DNA of 64,000 bases, from positions 124,001-188,000 of the forward strand of contig JAPKHK010000006.1 of assembly GCA_026646885.1 (NCBI GenBank). The letters run 5' to 3'. This document shows positions 27,167-37,775 of this stretch, piece after piece. The DNA is from Casimicrobiaceae bacterium. Its GTDB lineage: Bacteria > Pseudomonadota > Gammaproteobacteria > Burkholderiales > Casimicrobiaceae. Numbering within the stretch: the stretch's first letter is position 1; every line of letters begins with the position of its first letter. A program made the translations under genes and the position numbers. A model generated the notes under the pieces. It saw only the letters and a list, made by a program, of their open reading frames with translations. It ran no database searches and had not been told where the DNA came from.

Positions 27167-30100
27167 ATGCCCGTGTCACGCCGCTGTATCCTCGCCCTCT
27201 GCACCGCGCTGGCGTTGGTCGCCAGCGGGTTGGCCCAGGCCGGTTCGAGCACCGTCAACCTGCTGCTCGACCTCGATCGCAACGGTGCCACGGGTTGCAC
27301 GGTGAACCTCGCGGGCGGGAGCATGACCGGGGTCGAGCGGGTGTACAGCGCGTTGGCGTCCACCACCACCAGCAGCGCCACGGTTTTGCGCCTGGAGCGG
27401 CGCATTTGCACCGGCGGCGTGTTGGGCGCGCCGGAAATCTACGACGCCGGCACTTGGCCGGTGGGTATGGGCAACGGCCAGGGGGGCATGGCGGTGATCG
27501 AGGCGAGCTTGCCGCTCGCCGCCTTCACCCCCGGTGTGCAGCCACTGGCAAGGGTGAGCACGGACAACGGATCAGGCGGCGAAGATGTCTCGGCGAGTTT
27601 CAACATCGTTTGGGCCGCCGCCGACAACGGCGCGGTTCCGGTCCCCTTGTCACCCGCCTTGCTTTTGGCCCTGGCCGCGGTCTTGGCCCTGCTGGCGGCG
27701 CAGGCGCTGCGCCGGGGTACGGTCGCGGGGCGGTTTTTGGGTATGCTGGCGGTGTGCCTGGTCTCCGGCTTGGTGTTGGCCGCGACGGCCATACGCGACG
27801 GGCAGATTGGCGATTGGGCGGGAGTAGCACCCGCACTCACCGACCCCGCGGGAGATGCGCCGCCCAACGCCGACTTGGTGGCGGTCTTTTTCCAGAATGA
27901 CGCCAATCAACTCTATTTGCGTTACGACCTCGATGTGCGATTTGACGGCGCGGCGGTAAACCAAGCCCCCCAAGTCAACGCCGGGGCCAACCAAACGATC
28001 ACCCTTCCGGCCTTGGCCAACCTTGGCGCCAGTGCCACCGATGACGGTCTGCCCAACCCGCCGGGTGCACTGAGTTTTCTTTGGAGTCAAGTCAGCGGAC
28101 CAGGGACGGTAACCTTCGGCAACGCCACGGTCTTGAACACCACCGCCAGTTTTTCTCAGGCGGGCAACTACACCTTGCGCTTCACCGCCAACGACGGCGC
28201 ATTGAGCAGCTCGGCGGACACCCAAGTCACGGTCAGCCCGACCGCCCCGGTGGCGGGCCCGACGCTTTTGCCTGTCGCTAACCGCAACCTGACTCTGGGT
28301 TCGCGTTTTCAGCAGATCCTGCAGGCCACGCATAGCGACGCCAACATGCTGCTGAGTTTCGCGCTGACTCAGGCCCCCAGCGGGGCCGGCCTGAGCCCTG
28401 CGCCTTTGATCGACTGGACCCCCACGGCCGCGCAGCTCGGGGCACACGATTTCACCGCGCGCGTGACCGATGGCAATGGCCAAAGCGCCAGCGCGAGTTT
28501 TCGCGTCACCGTGGTGCGCGGAAACCAGGCGCCGGTTTTGGCCGGGCAGGCCGATGCCACGCAGCCGATCGGGCCGGTTTTCTCGCGCACGCTGAGCGCC
28601 ACCGATCCGGATGGCGATGTGCTGAGCTACGCGCTGGTTGCCGGCCCGCCCGGCATGACGCTCTCCGGCGCAACCCTGACCTGGCCCACGGCCGCGCGGA
28701 CACCGGGCGAGTACACCGTGACCGTGCGAGTCAGCGACCCCGGCGGGTTGAGCGATGTCCGCACTTTCCGCATTCGCTTACTGGCCGCCGCGGCACCGCT
28801 TGCCCAGAACGACTACTACCGCATTGCGGCCGGACAAATTCTCGATGTACCGAGCCTCGGCGTGCTTTCCAATGACCAGGCGAGCTACGCCCGGAGCTTG
28901 AGCGCGCAAAAACTTTCCGACCCCGCCGCGGGGAATGTCAGCGCTTTCGCCGCCGATGGCGGTTTCACCTTTCAGGCGCCCGCCACACCGCCCGGAACGC
29001 CCCTCGATTGGCAGAAGCAGCGCAACTTCAACAGGACCTGGAGTTACGGCGCCCATGAAGTCATTGGCGACCTCAATGGCGACGGCGCGCCCGATATCAT
29101 CACCCACAACCTCAATGCCGATATCCGCGCCTCCTCGGGGGCTGATGGCACCGAGCTGTGGGCCATCGATACCACCGGCGCCAGCGATTGCACGGTGATG
29201 ACCAACAGCTCCATGAATCATCGCGTGTTGGCTGACATCGACGACAGCGGCCATCCGGCTTACGTCTTTACCACGTCTTGCACGCGTGACGGCAGCGTCT
29301 GGGCCGACCGCATCATCGCTTTCGATCACCTGGGCAAAGTGAAGTGGGTGTCACCGCCGGTGTCCAAACAAATTCCCGAGATCCGGCGTAACCCGACCCC
29401 GGTGCCACCGGGCGGCTTCAACATCGGCGGTCTGACCTGGAATCGTGGCCTCAGCGTCGCCCGGCTCACCGCCGCGGGAGCGCCAACGCTCTTGATGCGC
29501 GCGGAAATCACCACCAATGACGGCTATTTGTACTACCTCGACGAGTTCAACGCGGGTCATTACGCCGGTTGCCGCGCCATAACGGGCTTGGTCGCCGATG
29601 AAAACCTCGCCTGCCGGGCGACCGTGCTGATCTCCGGTGCCGACGGCTCGGTGCAGCAAGTGCTGGTGGCCCCGAACCCCACCAACACCCGAATCTCTGG
29701 AGGACCCGAGGCGCTCAAAGAACTGCCCCCCATCGCCTTTGACGTCGATGGTGATGGCCGAGTGGATTTGGTTTCCGGCGGCGAAGTGTGGAAACAAAAT
29801 GCCGGCGGCGGGTTCGATTTGGCCTGGCAGAGCAACGCCCCGGTCAACGACACCGCGGTGGCCGACCTCGATGGAGACGGTCAGGCGGAAATCCTCTTCC
29901 TGCGCAGCGCCGGCGCCGCCACCGCCGATCGCGGCCTGTTCATTTATACCCACAATGGCACGCTGCTTCGCCATCTTCCCTTGCAGACCTATTGGTTCAC
30001 CCCCATGACCATCGCCGATGTCGATGGCGACGGGCGCAGCGACATCGTGTTCGGCGCCGAGGGCAAGGTGCTGGCCTTGCGTGACGACGGACGCATCATT

Positions 30101-33100
30101 TGGACTTACGTCGTGCCAGACGAAGCGCCCAGCGATCCGATCTTCGGCCCCCTCTACACCCCGGCGACGGAGGGCTTTCGCGTCAGCAACAGCGCAGCGC
30201 AGGTCTACGACCTCGATGGCGACGGCATCAAAGAAGTCATCTTCGCGGCCGACAGCCGCATCATGGTGCTCGATGGCCGCAGCGGCGAGCGCAAGCTCGA
30301 CCCCTACTGGACCTTCTCCCGCAGCTATAACGATGTCGGTACCTTGGCGCTGGTCGATATGAACAACGACGGCCAGGTGGACATCCTCCAAAACGCCCCC
30401 TTCGCGTTTAATTGCGGCTTTGTCGGCCTCCCTCCCGGCGCGTGCGACTCCGTGGTCGGCCCGGTGGTGATGGCCGCCGGCACAGGCACGAGCTGGAACC
30501 CCGGCCCCAAGGCTTGGCATCAACTGCAATACCGCGCCAGCTCCATCGGTGCGAGCAGCCAGGTGTTGCACGACACCACCGTAGCTCGCGTCTTCCGCAC
30601 GCCCGAGCAGCAAGGCAGCGTGGTTGACCCGCGCCTGACGCAGGCGGTTTCCTTCAGCTACCGGGCCTACGACGGGTTCGACTACTCAGCGCCCGCCGAC
30701 GTGGTAATCACCATCGACCCCGAGAACCGGCCGCCGATCTTCACCTCGATACCACCTCACAGCCTGTATCAGCAATTCGCGCCCAACCCGCCCGGCGGAT
30801 TGGTCACCCACTATTATCAGCCGGCGGCCTACGACCTCGACCCCGGCGACACCGTGAGTTACTCGCTGAAATCGGCGCCCGCGTGGGTGACCATGGATGT
30901 CGGCACTGGCCGCATCCGTTTCGAGCCCACTTGCGGCTCGTATGGAAATCCCTGCAATTGGGGCTGGACGTTCGTGGTGCTGACCGCGACCGACAGCCGC
31001 GGTGCCAGCACGGATCAAGCCTTCCTGGTCAACCTCACGGTTTACGCGGTGACCGTACCCAATGTCGTCGGCCAGCCTCTTGCCGCGGCGCAAGCCACCT
31101 TGCTGGCGAGTGATTTGCAAGGCGTGGTTTTCGCGGAGATCTTCAGCGCAGCACCGGCCGGCACGGTGCTCGCCCAAGAGGCCGTGGCGGGCACGCTGGT
31201 CGGCCAGTTCGACGATGTGCGCCTCACCGTCTCCAAAGGCCCCGCGCCGGTGATCATGCCCGACGTGGTGGGCACTGATTTGGATGCCGCTCGTGCTCGC
31301 CTCGAAGCGCTGGGTATTCCCTTCGATATCCAAGTGCAAAGCTCCAGTGTGGTGCCGCGCAACGAAGTCATGGCGCAGGCGCCGGCGGCCGGCACGAGCT
31401 TCGTGCCGGCACCGGGCAATCTGGCCACCCTGACGGTGGCCTCGAGCCCCCTGCCAGCCGGCACGATCACCGGACTGCTGGTTGAACCGGGCAGCGCCGC
31501 GCGGCTCATCGGCGAAACCGTGCCGCTCCAGGCGACCGCGCTTTTTGCCGACGGCACCGCGACCGATGTCACGCTCAATGTCGTGTGGCTCTCCACCGCG
31601 CCCGCCGTGGCCAGTATCGATGCCACCGGCGCGGCGCAGGCCTTGTCGGCCGGCAGCACGCAACTTCGCGCCACCTTGGGTGCCCACAGTGCCGAGGCCA
31701 CCCTCACGGTCAGCACCGTGCTCGGCGACAATGTCTTGCCCATGGCCGAGATTGCAACCCCGAGTGACGGGAGCGAAGTGGTCAGCCCCGTCGATGTCTT
31801 GGGAACAGCAAGTGACGCCAATTTCCTACGCTATGAGCTGCACCTGGCGTCTGCTGGGGAAGAGGATTGGACGCTTCTCGCCGAGGGTACGTTGCCGGTG
31901 AGCAATGCGCTCCTGGGCCGACTGGATCCGACGGTGCTGATCAACGGCGCCTACAGCCTGCGCTTGCGCGCTTACGACCGCGGCGGCAATGTCGCCGAGG
32001 CCCTCACCAGCGTGGTGGTGCGCGGTGAACGCAAGGTCGGACTCTTCACGCTGGGTTTCACCGACCTCAACGCGGCGCTCTCCGGCGTGCCGATCACCGT
32101 CACGCGCACCTACGACAGCCGCGACAAGGCGCGCGGCGATTTCGGCATCGGCTGGCGTCTGGGGCTCAACACCCTGCGTTTGCGCACCAATCGCGTGCTG
32201 GGCACCGGCTGGACGCGCACCCAATCGGGTATTTCCTCCAGCCTCAGCGCCAATGGGCCGCATTTCGTTACCGTCACGCTGCCCGACGGACGCGTCGAAA
32301 CCTTCGACCTGGTGCTTGCGCCGATGGCGGGCGTGGGGGTGCTCACCAGCCTTCAAGTCACCCAACTCAGCCCGCGGCCGGGTACTCAAGGGCAACTGGA
32401 ATTGCTCGACAACCCCGGGCTTTTGGTTCTGAACGACGGCGCGCGCGATGTGCTGGTCGATGATGTGACCCTGGAAATCTTCGACCCGCGGCACTTCCGC
32501 TACACCACACTGGACGGCACGAAAATCGAAATCGACCGCCTCGAGGGCGTCAAGAAAGTCACCGACCGCAATGGCAACGCCATTACCTACGGCCCCAATG
32601 GCATTCTGCACAGCAACGGCCAAGGCATCGTCTTCGCTCGCGATGCGCTCGGGCGCATCCGCTCGATCACCGATCTCAATGGCGCGATCCAGACCTACCA
32701 ATACGACGCCAACGGCGACTTGGTGGGCCACACCGACGCCACCGGCGCGGCCTCGACTTACGCCTATGACCGGCGGCACAACTTGATCGATCAAAAAAAC
32801 GCCCTGGGCGTCTCGATGACCCGCAACGAATACGACGCCCAGGGGCGCCTCATCCGCGTGATCGATGCGCAAGGCAACCCGATCGTCTTCACCCTCAACG
32901 ATGCCGCCAACGAGCAGTTGGTGACCGACCGGCGCGGCAACGTCGCACGGTTGGTGTATGACAACGAGGGCAACGTCACCCGCGACGAACGCAACGTCAC
33001 GCTGGAGGGCGGCGCGGTGCTGGCGGTAACCACCACCGCTTACGACGCCCTGGGCAACGAAACCGTCAAAACCAATGCTGACGGGCAACGAATCGAGCGG

Positions 33101-36100
33101 ACCTTTAGCGGCTTGCTGCCGACGGCAACACGCACCGATCCCGCTGGCTTGAACCTCACCACGACCTTCACCTACAACGCGGCCAATGAGGTCACCGCCG
33201 CCACCGATCCGGGTGGACGGGTTTTTGCTTTCAGCTACGATGCCGCCGGCAACCTGACCGCGGCCCAGTTGCCAGGCTTCGGCGCGAGCACGGTGACGAG
33301 CAATGCGCAAGGCCAACCCACCGAGCGCATCGACGCACTGGGCAACCGCACGGCGATGAGCTACGACGCCGCGGGGCGCCTGATCCGCGAGGAAATTTAC
33401 AGCGGCGCCAGCTTGCTGCGGCGCATGGAATGGAGCTGGGATGGCAACGGCAACAAGCTGAGCGAAACACTCTATCGGACCATCGGTGCGGTGCTCACCC
33501 CGCTGACTACCACCATGGCTTATGACGCGGCCAACCGCTTGATCCGGCGCACCGACCCGGCGGGTGGCGTGACGCGCTGGGAATATGACGCAGCCGGCCG
33601 CAACACCGCGATCATCGACGCCCTCGGTCGCCGCAGCACGCACACCTATGACACCCTGGGACGCAAGACCCGCAGCGATCATCCGGACGGCACGTTCGAG
33701 ACCACGAGCTTCGATGCCGAGAACAACATCGTGTCGGAAACCGATCGCGCCGGTCGCACCACGACGCACGTCTATGATGAACTGAATCGCCGCATCCGCA
33801 GCACCGGCCCGGACGGCGCGGTCACCCAAACGCTGTACTCCGCGGGCGGGCGCCTGATGGCCACCATCGACGCGCGCGGCAACCGTACCGATTTCACCTA
33901 CGACGCGGCCGGCCGGCGCCTATCCACCCAGGCGCCGGCGGTGCCCAATGGGCCAGGCGGGCCGCTGGCACGACCCACCGTCACGCAGACCCTCAATAGC
34001 CTCGGGCAGCCGCTCACCCGCAGCGACCCATTGGCGCGGGTCACCAGCTTCGAGTATGACGCCCAAGGGCGGCTCACCAAAACCACTCATCCCGAAGGCA
34101 GCTTCGCCACGCAAACCTGGGACGCCCTCGGTCGGCGCAGCAGTGCAACCAACGAAGAAGGCCAAACCACGAACTACAGTTACGACGCGCTCGGCCGGCT
34201 GATCGGCGTATCGGGTTTCGCCGGCAGCGCCACTTATGCCTACGACGAAGCCGGCAATTTGTTGAGCGAAACCGACGCGCTGGGCCGCAGCACCACCTAC
34301 CAGTACGACACCCTCAACCGTCTCACCCAGCGCCAATACCCCGGCGGGGAGACCACGCGCTTTGCTTACGATGCGGTAGGCAACCTGGTTGCGCGCACCG
34401 ACGGCATGGGGCGGGTGATCGGCTGGGCCTACGACACCATGAATCGGCCGATTTCCAAGACCCTGCCCGGCGGCGTCACCGTCGCCACGACTTATCGACC
34501 CGACGGCCAGCGCGCTTCGGTGACCGACCCCCGTGGCGTTACCCACTACAGTTACGACACCGCCGGGCGCCTGGCCTCGGTGACCCATCCGACCGGTGAA
34601 GTGTTGAGTTACAGCTACGACGCCGACGGCAATCTCACCGCGCTTACCAGTCCGGCCGGAACCCAAACCTACAGTTACGACGCATTGGCCCGATTGAGCG
34701 CCGTCGCCGCGTCCGAAGGAAGCGCCACGCTGGCTTACGACCTCGCCGGCAATCGTCTGCGCCAAACGCTCGCCAACGGCATCATCAGCGAGGCGAGCTA
34801 CGACAATCGCAATCGCCCGGTGAACCTGGCCCACAAGCTCGGGGCCACGGTCTTGCAGTCCTACACCACCGCGTGGTCACCGGCCAGTCGGCGCACCAGC
34901 ATCACCGAGGCCGACGGTTCGGTGGAAAGCTACAGCTACGACAGCCGCGGCCGGCTGGCGGGCGCCAACCGCAGCGGCACCGGTCCGCTGACGCTGACCA
35001 TGGCCTATGACGCGGTCGGCAATCGCACGCAGCTGGTGCGCAACGGCAGCACCACCAACTTCAGCTACGACCTCAATGATCGGCTCAGCGGCGATGGCAG
35101 CGCCAGCTATAGCTATGACGCCAATGGCAACCTGGTCAGCCGCAGCGAAGGCGCCAGCGTGACCAACTACGCATGGAGCGCCGAGGATCGGTTGATCGGC
35201 GTCAGCGCCACGGGGGTCAATAACCAGTACGTCTATGACGCCGATGGCCGTCGCGTGGCGGCCAACACCAATGCCGGCAACACGCGTTTTCTGGTCGATG
35301 CGCGCAACCCCACGGGTCTTGCGCAAGTGCTGGAAGAGCGCGAGGCGAGCAGCGGCAACCTGGCGGCCCGCTACACCATCGGTCGCGAGCTCTTGACCAT
35401 GGAACGCGGCGGCACCGCCAGCAGCCTGCTGGCCGACCCCTTGGGCAGCGTGCGCGCCCTTACCAGCGCGGCTGGCAACATCACCGACACCTATCGCTTC
35501 GACCCCTATGGCAATGTGCAAGCGGCCAGCGGCAGCACCGTCAACCCCATCGGCTGGCGCGGCGAGCGAGTTGAAGAATCTGGCCTGGTCGATCTGCGCG
35601 CGCGGATGTACTCGCCAGCGACCGGGCGATTCCTGAGCCGCGACCCGTTTGAGGGACGAGCGGCCGATCCCGTTTCGCGGCATCGCTACTTGTACGCACA
35701 TGCGGATCCGGTCAACTCGATCGATCCGAGCGGTACTACGACCTTGACGGAGCTTACCTTCGTTCAGGGGGTGCAATCGATTTTGCGGGTCGCCCAATCG
35801 GGTAGCGAAGTCGCGAAGGCGTGCGGTCTCTTGGAAGGCGCAAAGGAAGTGGGGAACGCCGTCGCGCTCTTGCAAATCGCCACGGCGGGGGCTGCCTTGG
35901 CGGCGCAAGCGGGTCTAGCCGTACAGGCCGCTAGCGGTGGAAAGGGGATGGCCGTCGCTGGCGGTTTCGAGACCGAAGAACTGCCGGAGCCCGGATTGAA
36001 GAAACTGGGCATTCATTTGCAAGGCAGCGGAGGTCAGCTTGGCGTTGCCTTCAGCTTTGATTTCCATAACGGGGCCTTAGGATTGGCGACCCTGAACTTG

Positions 36101-36415
36101 ATGCCGCCTCCGGTCCGTTTGGACGGTGTGATCGGCGGCGGCATAGAGTATCTGATCAAGGAATTCAAAGTTTGCGGAACTGTTACCGCCGGTAGGGTTG
36201 TGGCCAAGGGATCGATGACCGGTGGAGCGAGCGCAGTGGGCGGCGGTATCTATGGCACGCACCGTGCGGCCGTGGACATCGAAGCGAACTTGTTAAGGGG
36301 CGGGCTGAAATTCCAGCTACCGTTCCTGGAATATTCGTTTGGCGCGACCGAAATGAGCATGAGCATGTTTGGTGGTTTGCTGCCGATATTCAACGTGCCA
36401 CACTCGCCGAACTAG
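27167..36415 (+). CDS. Giant RHS/YD-repeat surface protein
   Basis: This 3082-residue polypeptide is a mosaic. A signal peptide (1-27) and a small secreted domain are followed by PVPLSPALLLALAAVLALLA (about 158-185), which looks like an IPTL-type sorting tail, and another hydrophobic stretch to residue 210. PKD/cadherin-like domains lie at about 265-540, FG-GAP/VCBS repeats (DLNGDG, DVDGDG) at about 620-1080, and two PASTA domains at about 1294-1426. A bacterial Ig group 2 domain spans about 1430-1515. Dozens of YD repeats run from about 1840 to 2760. The RHS core (YDPYG-like DPYGNV, GRFLSRDPF) ends near 2835. The last 226 residues are variable and match nothing I know. ATG 27167 has GAGG upstream. 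Confidence 0.9.
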   Translation: MPVSRRCILALCTALALVASGLAQAGSSTVNLLLDLDRNGATGCTVNLAGGSMTGVERVYSALASTTTSSATVLRLERRICTGGVLGAPEIYDAGTWPVGMGNGQGGMAVIEASLPLAAFTPGVQPLARVSTDNGSGGEDVSASFNIVWAAADNGAVPVPLSPALLLALAAVLALLAAQALRRGTVAGRFLGMLAVCLVSGLVLAATAIRDGQIGDWAGVAPALTDPAGDAPPNADLVAVFFQNDANQLYLRYDLDVRFDGAAVNQAPQVNAGANQTITLPALANLGASATDDGLPNPPGALSFLWSQVSGPGTVTFGNATVLNTTASFSQAGNYTLRFTANDGALSSSADTQVTVSPTAPVAGPTLLPVANRNLTLGSRFQQILQATHSDANMLLSFALTQAPSGAGLSPAPLIDWTPTAAQLGAHDFTARVTDGNGQSASASFRVTVVRGNQAPVLAGQADATQPIGPVFSRTLSATDPDGDVLSYALVAGPPGMTLSGATLTWPTAARTPGEYTVTVRVSDPGGLSDVRTFRIRLLAAAAPLAQNDYYRIAAGQILDVPSLGVLSNDQASYARSLSAQKLSDPAAGNVSAFAADGGFTFQAPATPPGTPLDWQKQRNFNRTWSYGAHEVIGDLNGDGAPDIITHNLNADIRASSGADGTELWAIDTTGASDCTVMTNSSMNHRVLADIDDSGHPAYVFTTSCTRDGSVWADRIIAFDHLGKVKWVSPPVSKQIPEIRRNPTPVPPGGFNIGGLTWNRGLSVARLTAAGAPTLLMRAEITTNDGYLYYLDEFNAGHYAGCRAITGLVADENLACRATVLISGADGSVQQVLVAPNPTNTRISGGPEALKELPPIAFDVDGDGRVDLVSGGEVWKQNAGGGFDLAWQSNAPVNDTAVADLDGDGQAEILFLRSAGAATADRGLFIYTHNGTLLRHLPLQTYWFTPMTIADVDGDGRSDIVFGAEGKVLALRDDGRIIWTYVVPDEAPSDPIFGPLYTPATEGFRVSNSAAQVYDLDGDGIKEVIFAADSRIMVLDGRSGERKLDPYWTFSRSYNDVGTLALVDMNNDGQVDILQNAPFAFNCGFVGLPPGACDSVVGPVVMAAGTGTSWNPGPKAWHQLQYRASSIGASSQVLHDTTVARVFRTPEQQGSVVDPRLTQAVSFSYRAYDGFDYSAPADVVITIDPENRPPIFTSIPPHSLYQQFAPNPPGGLVTHYYQPAAYDLDPGDTVSYSLKSAPAWVTMDVGTGRIRFEPTCGSYGNPCNWGWTFVVLTATDSRGASTDQAFLVNLTVYAVTVPNVVGQPLAAAQATLLASDLQGVVFAEIFSAAPAGTVLAQEAVAGTLVGQFDDVRLTVSKGPAPVIMPDVVGTDLDAARARLEALGIPFDIQVQSSSVVPRNEVMAQAPAAGTSFVPAPGNLATLTVASSPLPAGTITGLLVEPGSAARLIGETVPLQATALFADGTATDVTLNVVWLSTAPAVASIDATGAAQALSAGSTQLRATLGAHSAEATLTVSTVLGDNVLPMAEIATPSDGSEVVSPVDVLGTASDANFLRYELHLASAGEEDWTLLAEGTLPVSNALLGRLDPTVLINGAYSLRLRAYDRGGNVAEALTSVVVRGERKVGLFTLGFTDLNAALSGVPITVTRTYDSRDKARGDFGIGWRLGLNTLRLRTNRVLGTGWTRTQSGISSSLSANGPHFVTVTLPDGRVETFDLVLAPMAGVGVLTSLQVTQLSPRPGTQGQLELLDNPGLLVLNDGARDVLVDDVTLEIFDPRHFRYTTLDGTKIEIDRLEGVKKVTDRNGNAITYGPNGILHSNGQGIVFARDALGRIRSITDLNGAIQTYQYDANGDLVGHTDATGAASTYAYDRRHNLIDQKNALGVSMTRNEYDAQGRLIRVIDAQGNPIVFTLNDAANEQLVTDRRGNVARLVYDNEGNVTRDERNVTLEGGAVLAVTTTAYDALGNETVKTNADGQRIERTFSGLLPTATRTDPAGLNLTTTFTYNAANEVTAATDPGGRVFAFSYDAAGNLTAAQLPGFGASTVTSNAQGQPTERIDALGNRTAMSYDAAGRLIREEIYSGASLLRRMEWSWDGNGNKLSETLYRTIGAVLTPLTTTMAYDAANRLIRRTDPAGGVTRWEYDAAGRNTAIIDALGRRSTHTYDTLGRKTRSDHPDGTFETTSFDAENNIVSETDRAGRTTTHVYDELNRRIRSTGPDGAVTQTLYSAGGRLMATIDARGNRTDFTYDAAGRRLSTQAPAVPNGPGGPLARPTVTQTLNSLGQPLTRSDPLARVTSFEYDAQGRLTKTTHPEGSFATQTWDALGRRSSATNEEGQTTNYSYDALGRLIGVSGFAGSATYAYDEAGNLLSETDALGRSTTYQYDTLNRLTQRQYPGGETTRFAYDAVGNLVARTDGMGRVIGWAYDTMNRPISKTLPGGVTVATTYRPDGQRASVTDPRGVTHYSYDTAGRLASVTHPTGEVLSYSYDADGNLTALTSPAGTQTYSYDALARLSAVAASEGSATLAYDLAGNRLRQTLANGIISEASYDNRNRPVNLAHKLGATVLQSYTTAWSPASRRTSITEADGSVESYSYDSRGRLAGANRSGTGPLTLTMAYDAVGNRTQLVRNGSTTNFSYDLNDRLSGDGSASYSYDANGNLVSRSEGASVTNYAWSAEDRLIGVSATGVNNQYVYDADGRRVAANTNAGNTRFLVDARNPTGLAQVLEEREASSGNLAARYTIGRELLTMERGGTASSLLADPLGSVRALTSAAGNITDTYRFDPYGNVQAASGSTVNPIGWRGERVEESGLVDLRARMYSPATGRFLSRDPFEGRAADPVSRHRYLYAHADPVNSIDPSGTTTLTELTFVQGVQSILRVAQSGSEVAKACGLLEGAKEVGNAVALLQIATAGAALAAQAGLAVQAASGGKGMAVAGGFETEELPEPGLKKLGIHLQGSGGQLGVAFSFDFHNGALGLATLNLMPPPVRLDGVIGGGIEYLIKEFKVCGTVTAGRVVAKGSMTGGASAVGGGIYGTHRAAVDIEANLLRGGLKFQLPFLEYSFGATEMSMSMFGGLLPIFNVPHSPN

Positions 36416-36471
36416 GTGCAAGCCGAGTTGACCGCGGCGGCGCGGTAGCTGGCCCGCCCGCAAGGAGGACT

Positions 36472-36502
36472 GGGTGCCGAGGGGCAACTGCCTTCGGCAC
36501 CC
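36472..36502 (+). promoter_or_regulatory. Hairpin between the RHS gene and the ketoacyl synthase
   Basis: GGGTGCCGA at 36472-36480 pairs with TCGGCACCC at 36494-36502. The loop can pair further through GGC and GCC. There is no T run, so it is not a typical intrinsic terminator. It may be an attenuator or a stabilising stem. Confidence 0.4.
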
Positions 36503-36544
36503 TGTGATATCCTTCCGCATCCCTTTCCCACAAGGCTTGGCGGC

Positions 36545-37666
36545 ATGAACCGCGTGGTCATCAGCGGCAGCGGGCTGGCGCTCGCGCCCCACACCATCAC
36601 CAACCAAGAGTTGGTCGTATCGTTCAATCAATATGTCGCGCTCGAGAACGCCCGTTTCGCCGAAGACATCGCTGCCGGCCGGCGCGAGCCCTTGCCGGAG
36701 TCGAGCGTCGAGTTCATCGAAAAGGCCTCGGGCATCAAGCGGCGTTATGTGATGGACAAGGACGGCGTGCTCGATCCAAAGCGCATGCGCCCTCGTTTCT
36801 CGCCGCGCCCCAACGAGGAACTGTCGCTCCTGGCTGAATTCGGCGTGGCCGCGGCGCGCGACGCCTTAACCCGTGCTGGGCGCAGCGGCGCCGATATCGA
36901 CGGGGTGATCTGCGCCGCCTCGAACATGCAGCGCGCCTACCCGGCCATGGCCATCGAAATTCAAAACGCCCTGGGCGCCCAAGGTTACGGCTTCGACATG
37001 AACGTGGCCTGTTCTTCGGCCACCTTCGCCATCGAGCAGGCGGCCAATGCCGTGCGCTCGGATTCGGCGCGGGCGGTGCTGGTGGTGAGCCCGGAAATCA
37101 CTTCGGGCCATTTGGCCTGGATGGATCGCGATTGCCATTTCATTTTCGGCGATGTGGCCACCGCGGTGCTGGTGGAGCGAGCCGATGCGGCGCAAGCGGC
37201 GGAGCAGTTCGAGATTCTCGGCACGCGCTTGGCGACGGCGTTCTCCAACAACATTCGCAACAACTTCGGCTTTCTCAATCGCGCCGAAGATGACGACCCC
37301 GAAGGGCGCGACAAGCTCTTCATGCAAGAAGGCCGCAAAGTGTTCAAGGAAGTCTGCCCCATGGCCGCGGCGCACATCGCCGGCCATCTGCAGGCCTTGG
37401 GCAGCACGCCGGCGGAAGTGCGCCGCTTCTGGCTGCACCAGGCCAACCTCGCCATGAACCAGTTGATCTCCAGAAAGCTCTTGGGGCGCGACGCCACCGC
37501 CGACGAAGCGCCGGTCATCCTCGACACCTTCGCCAACACCGCCTCGGCGGGTTCCATCATCGCCTTCCATCAACACCACGCGGATTTCGTCCCGGGCGAC
37601 TTGGGCGTGATCTGCTCCTTCGGCGCTGGATATTCCATCGGCAGCGTGGTGCTCAGACGCTTGTGA
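36545..37666 (+). CDS. Ketoacyl-ACP synthase III, beta-ketodecanoyl-ACP synthase type
   Basis: This 373-residue thiolase-fold enzyme resembles Pseudomonas PA3286 along its length, including ESSVEFIEKASGIK and FSNNIRNNFGFLNRA. PA3286 condenses octanoyl-CoA with malonyl-ACP and so feeds beta-oxidation products into fatty acid synthesis. The catalytic triad is intact: C156 (NVACSSATF), H298 (WLHQAN) and N331 (FANTASAG). It stands alone between the RHS gene and an MFS gene with no fab cluster nearby, as in pseudomonads. The substrate length is inferred from homology. Confidence 0.87.
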   Translation: MNRVVISGSGLALAPHTITNQELVVSFNQYVALENARFAEDIAAGRREPLPESSVEFIEKASGIKRRYVMDKDGVLDPKRMRPRFSPRPNEELSLLAEFGVAAARDALTRAGRSGADIDGVICAASNMQRAYPAMAIEIQNALGAQGYGFDMNVACSSATFAIEQAANAVRSDSARAVLVVSPEITSGHLAWMDRDCHFIFGDVATAVLVERADAAQAAEQFEILGTRLATAFSNNIRNNFGFLNRAEDDDPEGRDKLFMQEGRKVFKEVCPMAAAHIAGHLQALGSTPAEVRRFWLHQANLAMNQLISRKLLGRDATADEAPVILDTFANTASAGSIIAFHQHHADFVPGDLGVICSFGAGYSIGSVVLRRL

Positions 37667-37775
37667 AACCCCCGCAGCACCGTCCCCAAGGGTGCGGGCA
37701 AAGGACTGGCGACCTACCGCGGCGAGCCGCGATCTTCGCCTCCGGCCGAGAGGTAAGGGCGGAAAGGGTCCAGGC

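Noticed and set aside
31826-33829. Long open frame of 667 codons on the minus strand inside the RHS gene
   Set aside because: It is antisense to the YD repeats, whose periodic codons keep the other frame open. No domain is recognisable.
32700-35480. Regularly spaced repeats that could be mistaken for a CRISPR array
   Set aside because: These are the degenerate protein-coding YD repeats of the RHS gene, with no exact direct repeats or spacers.
37667-37710. Possible terminator after the ketoacyl synthase
   Set aside because: Only a short imperfect CCGCA/TGCGG pairing with a long loop is present and there is no T run.
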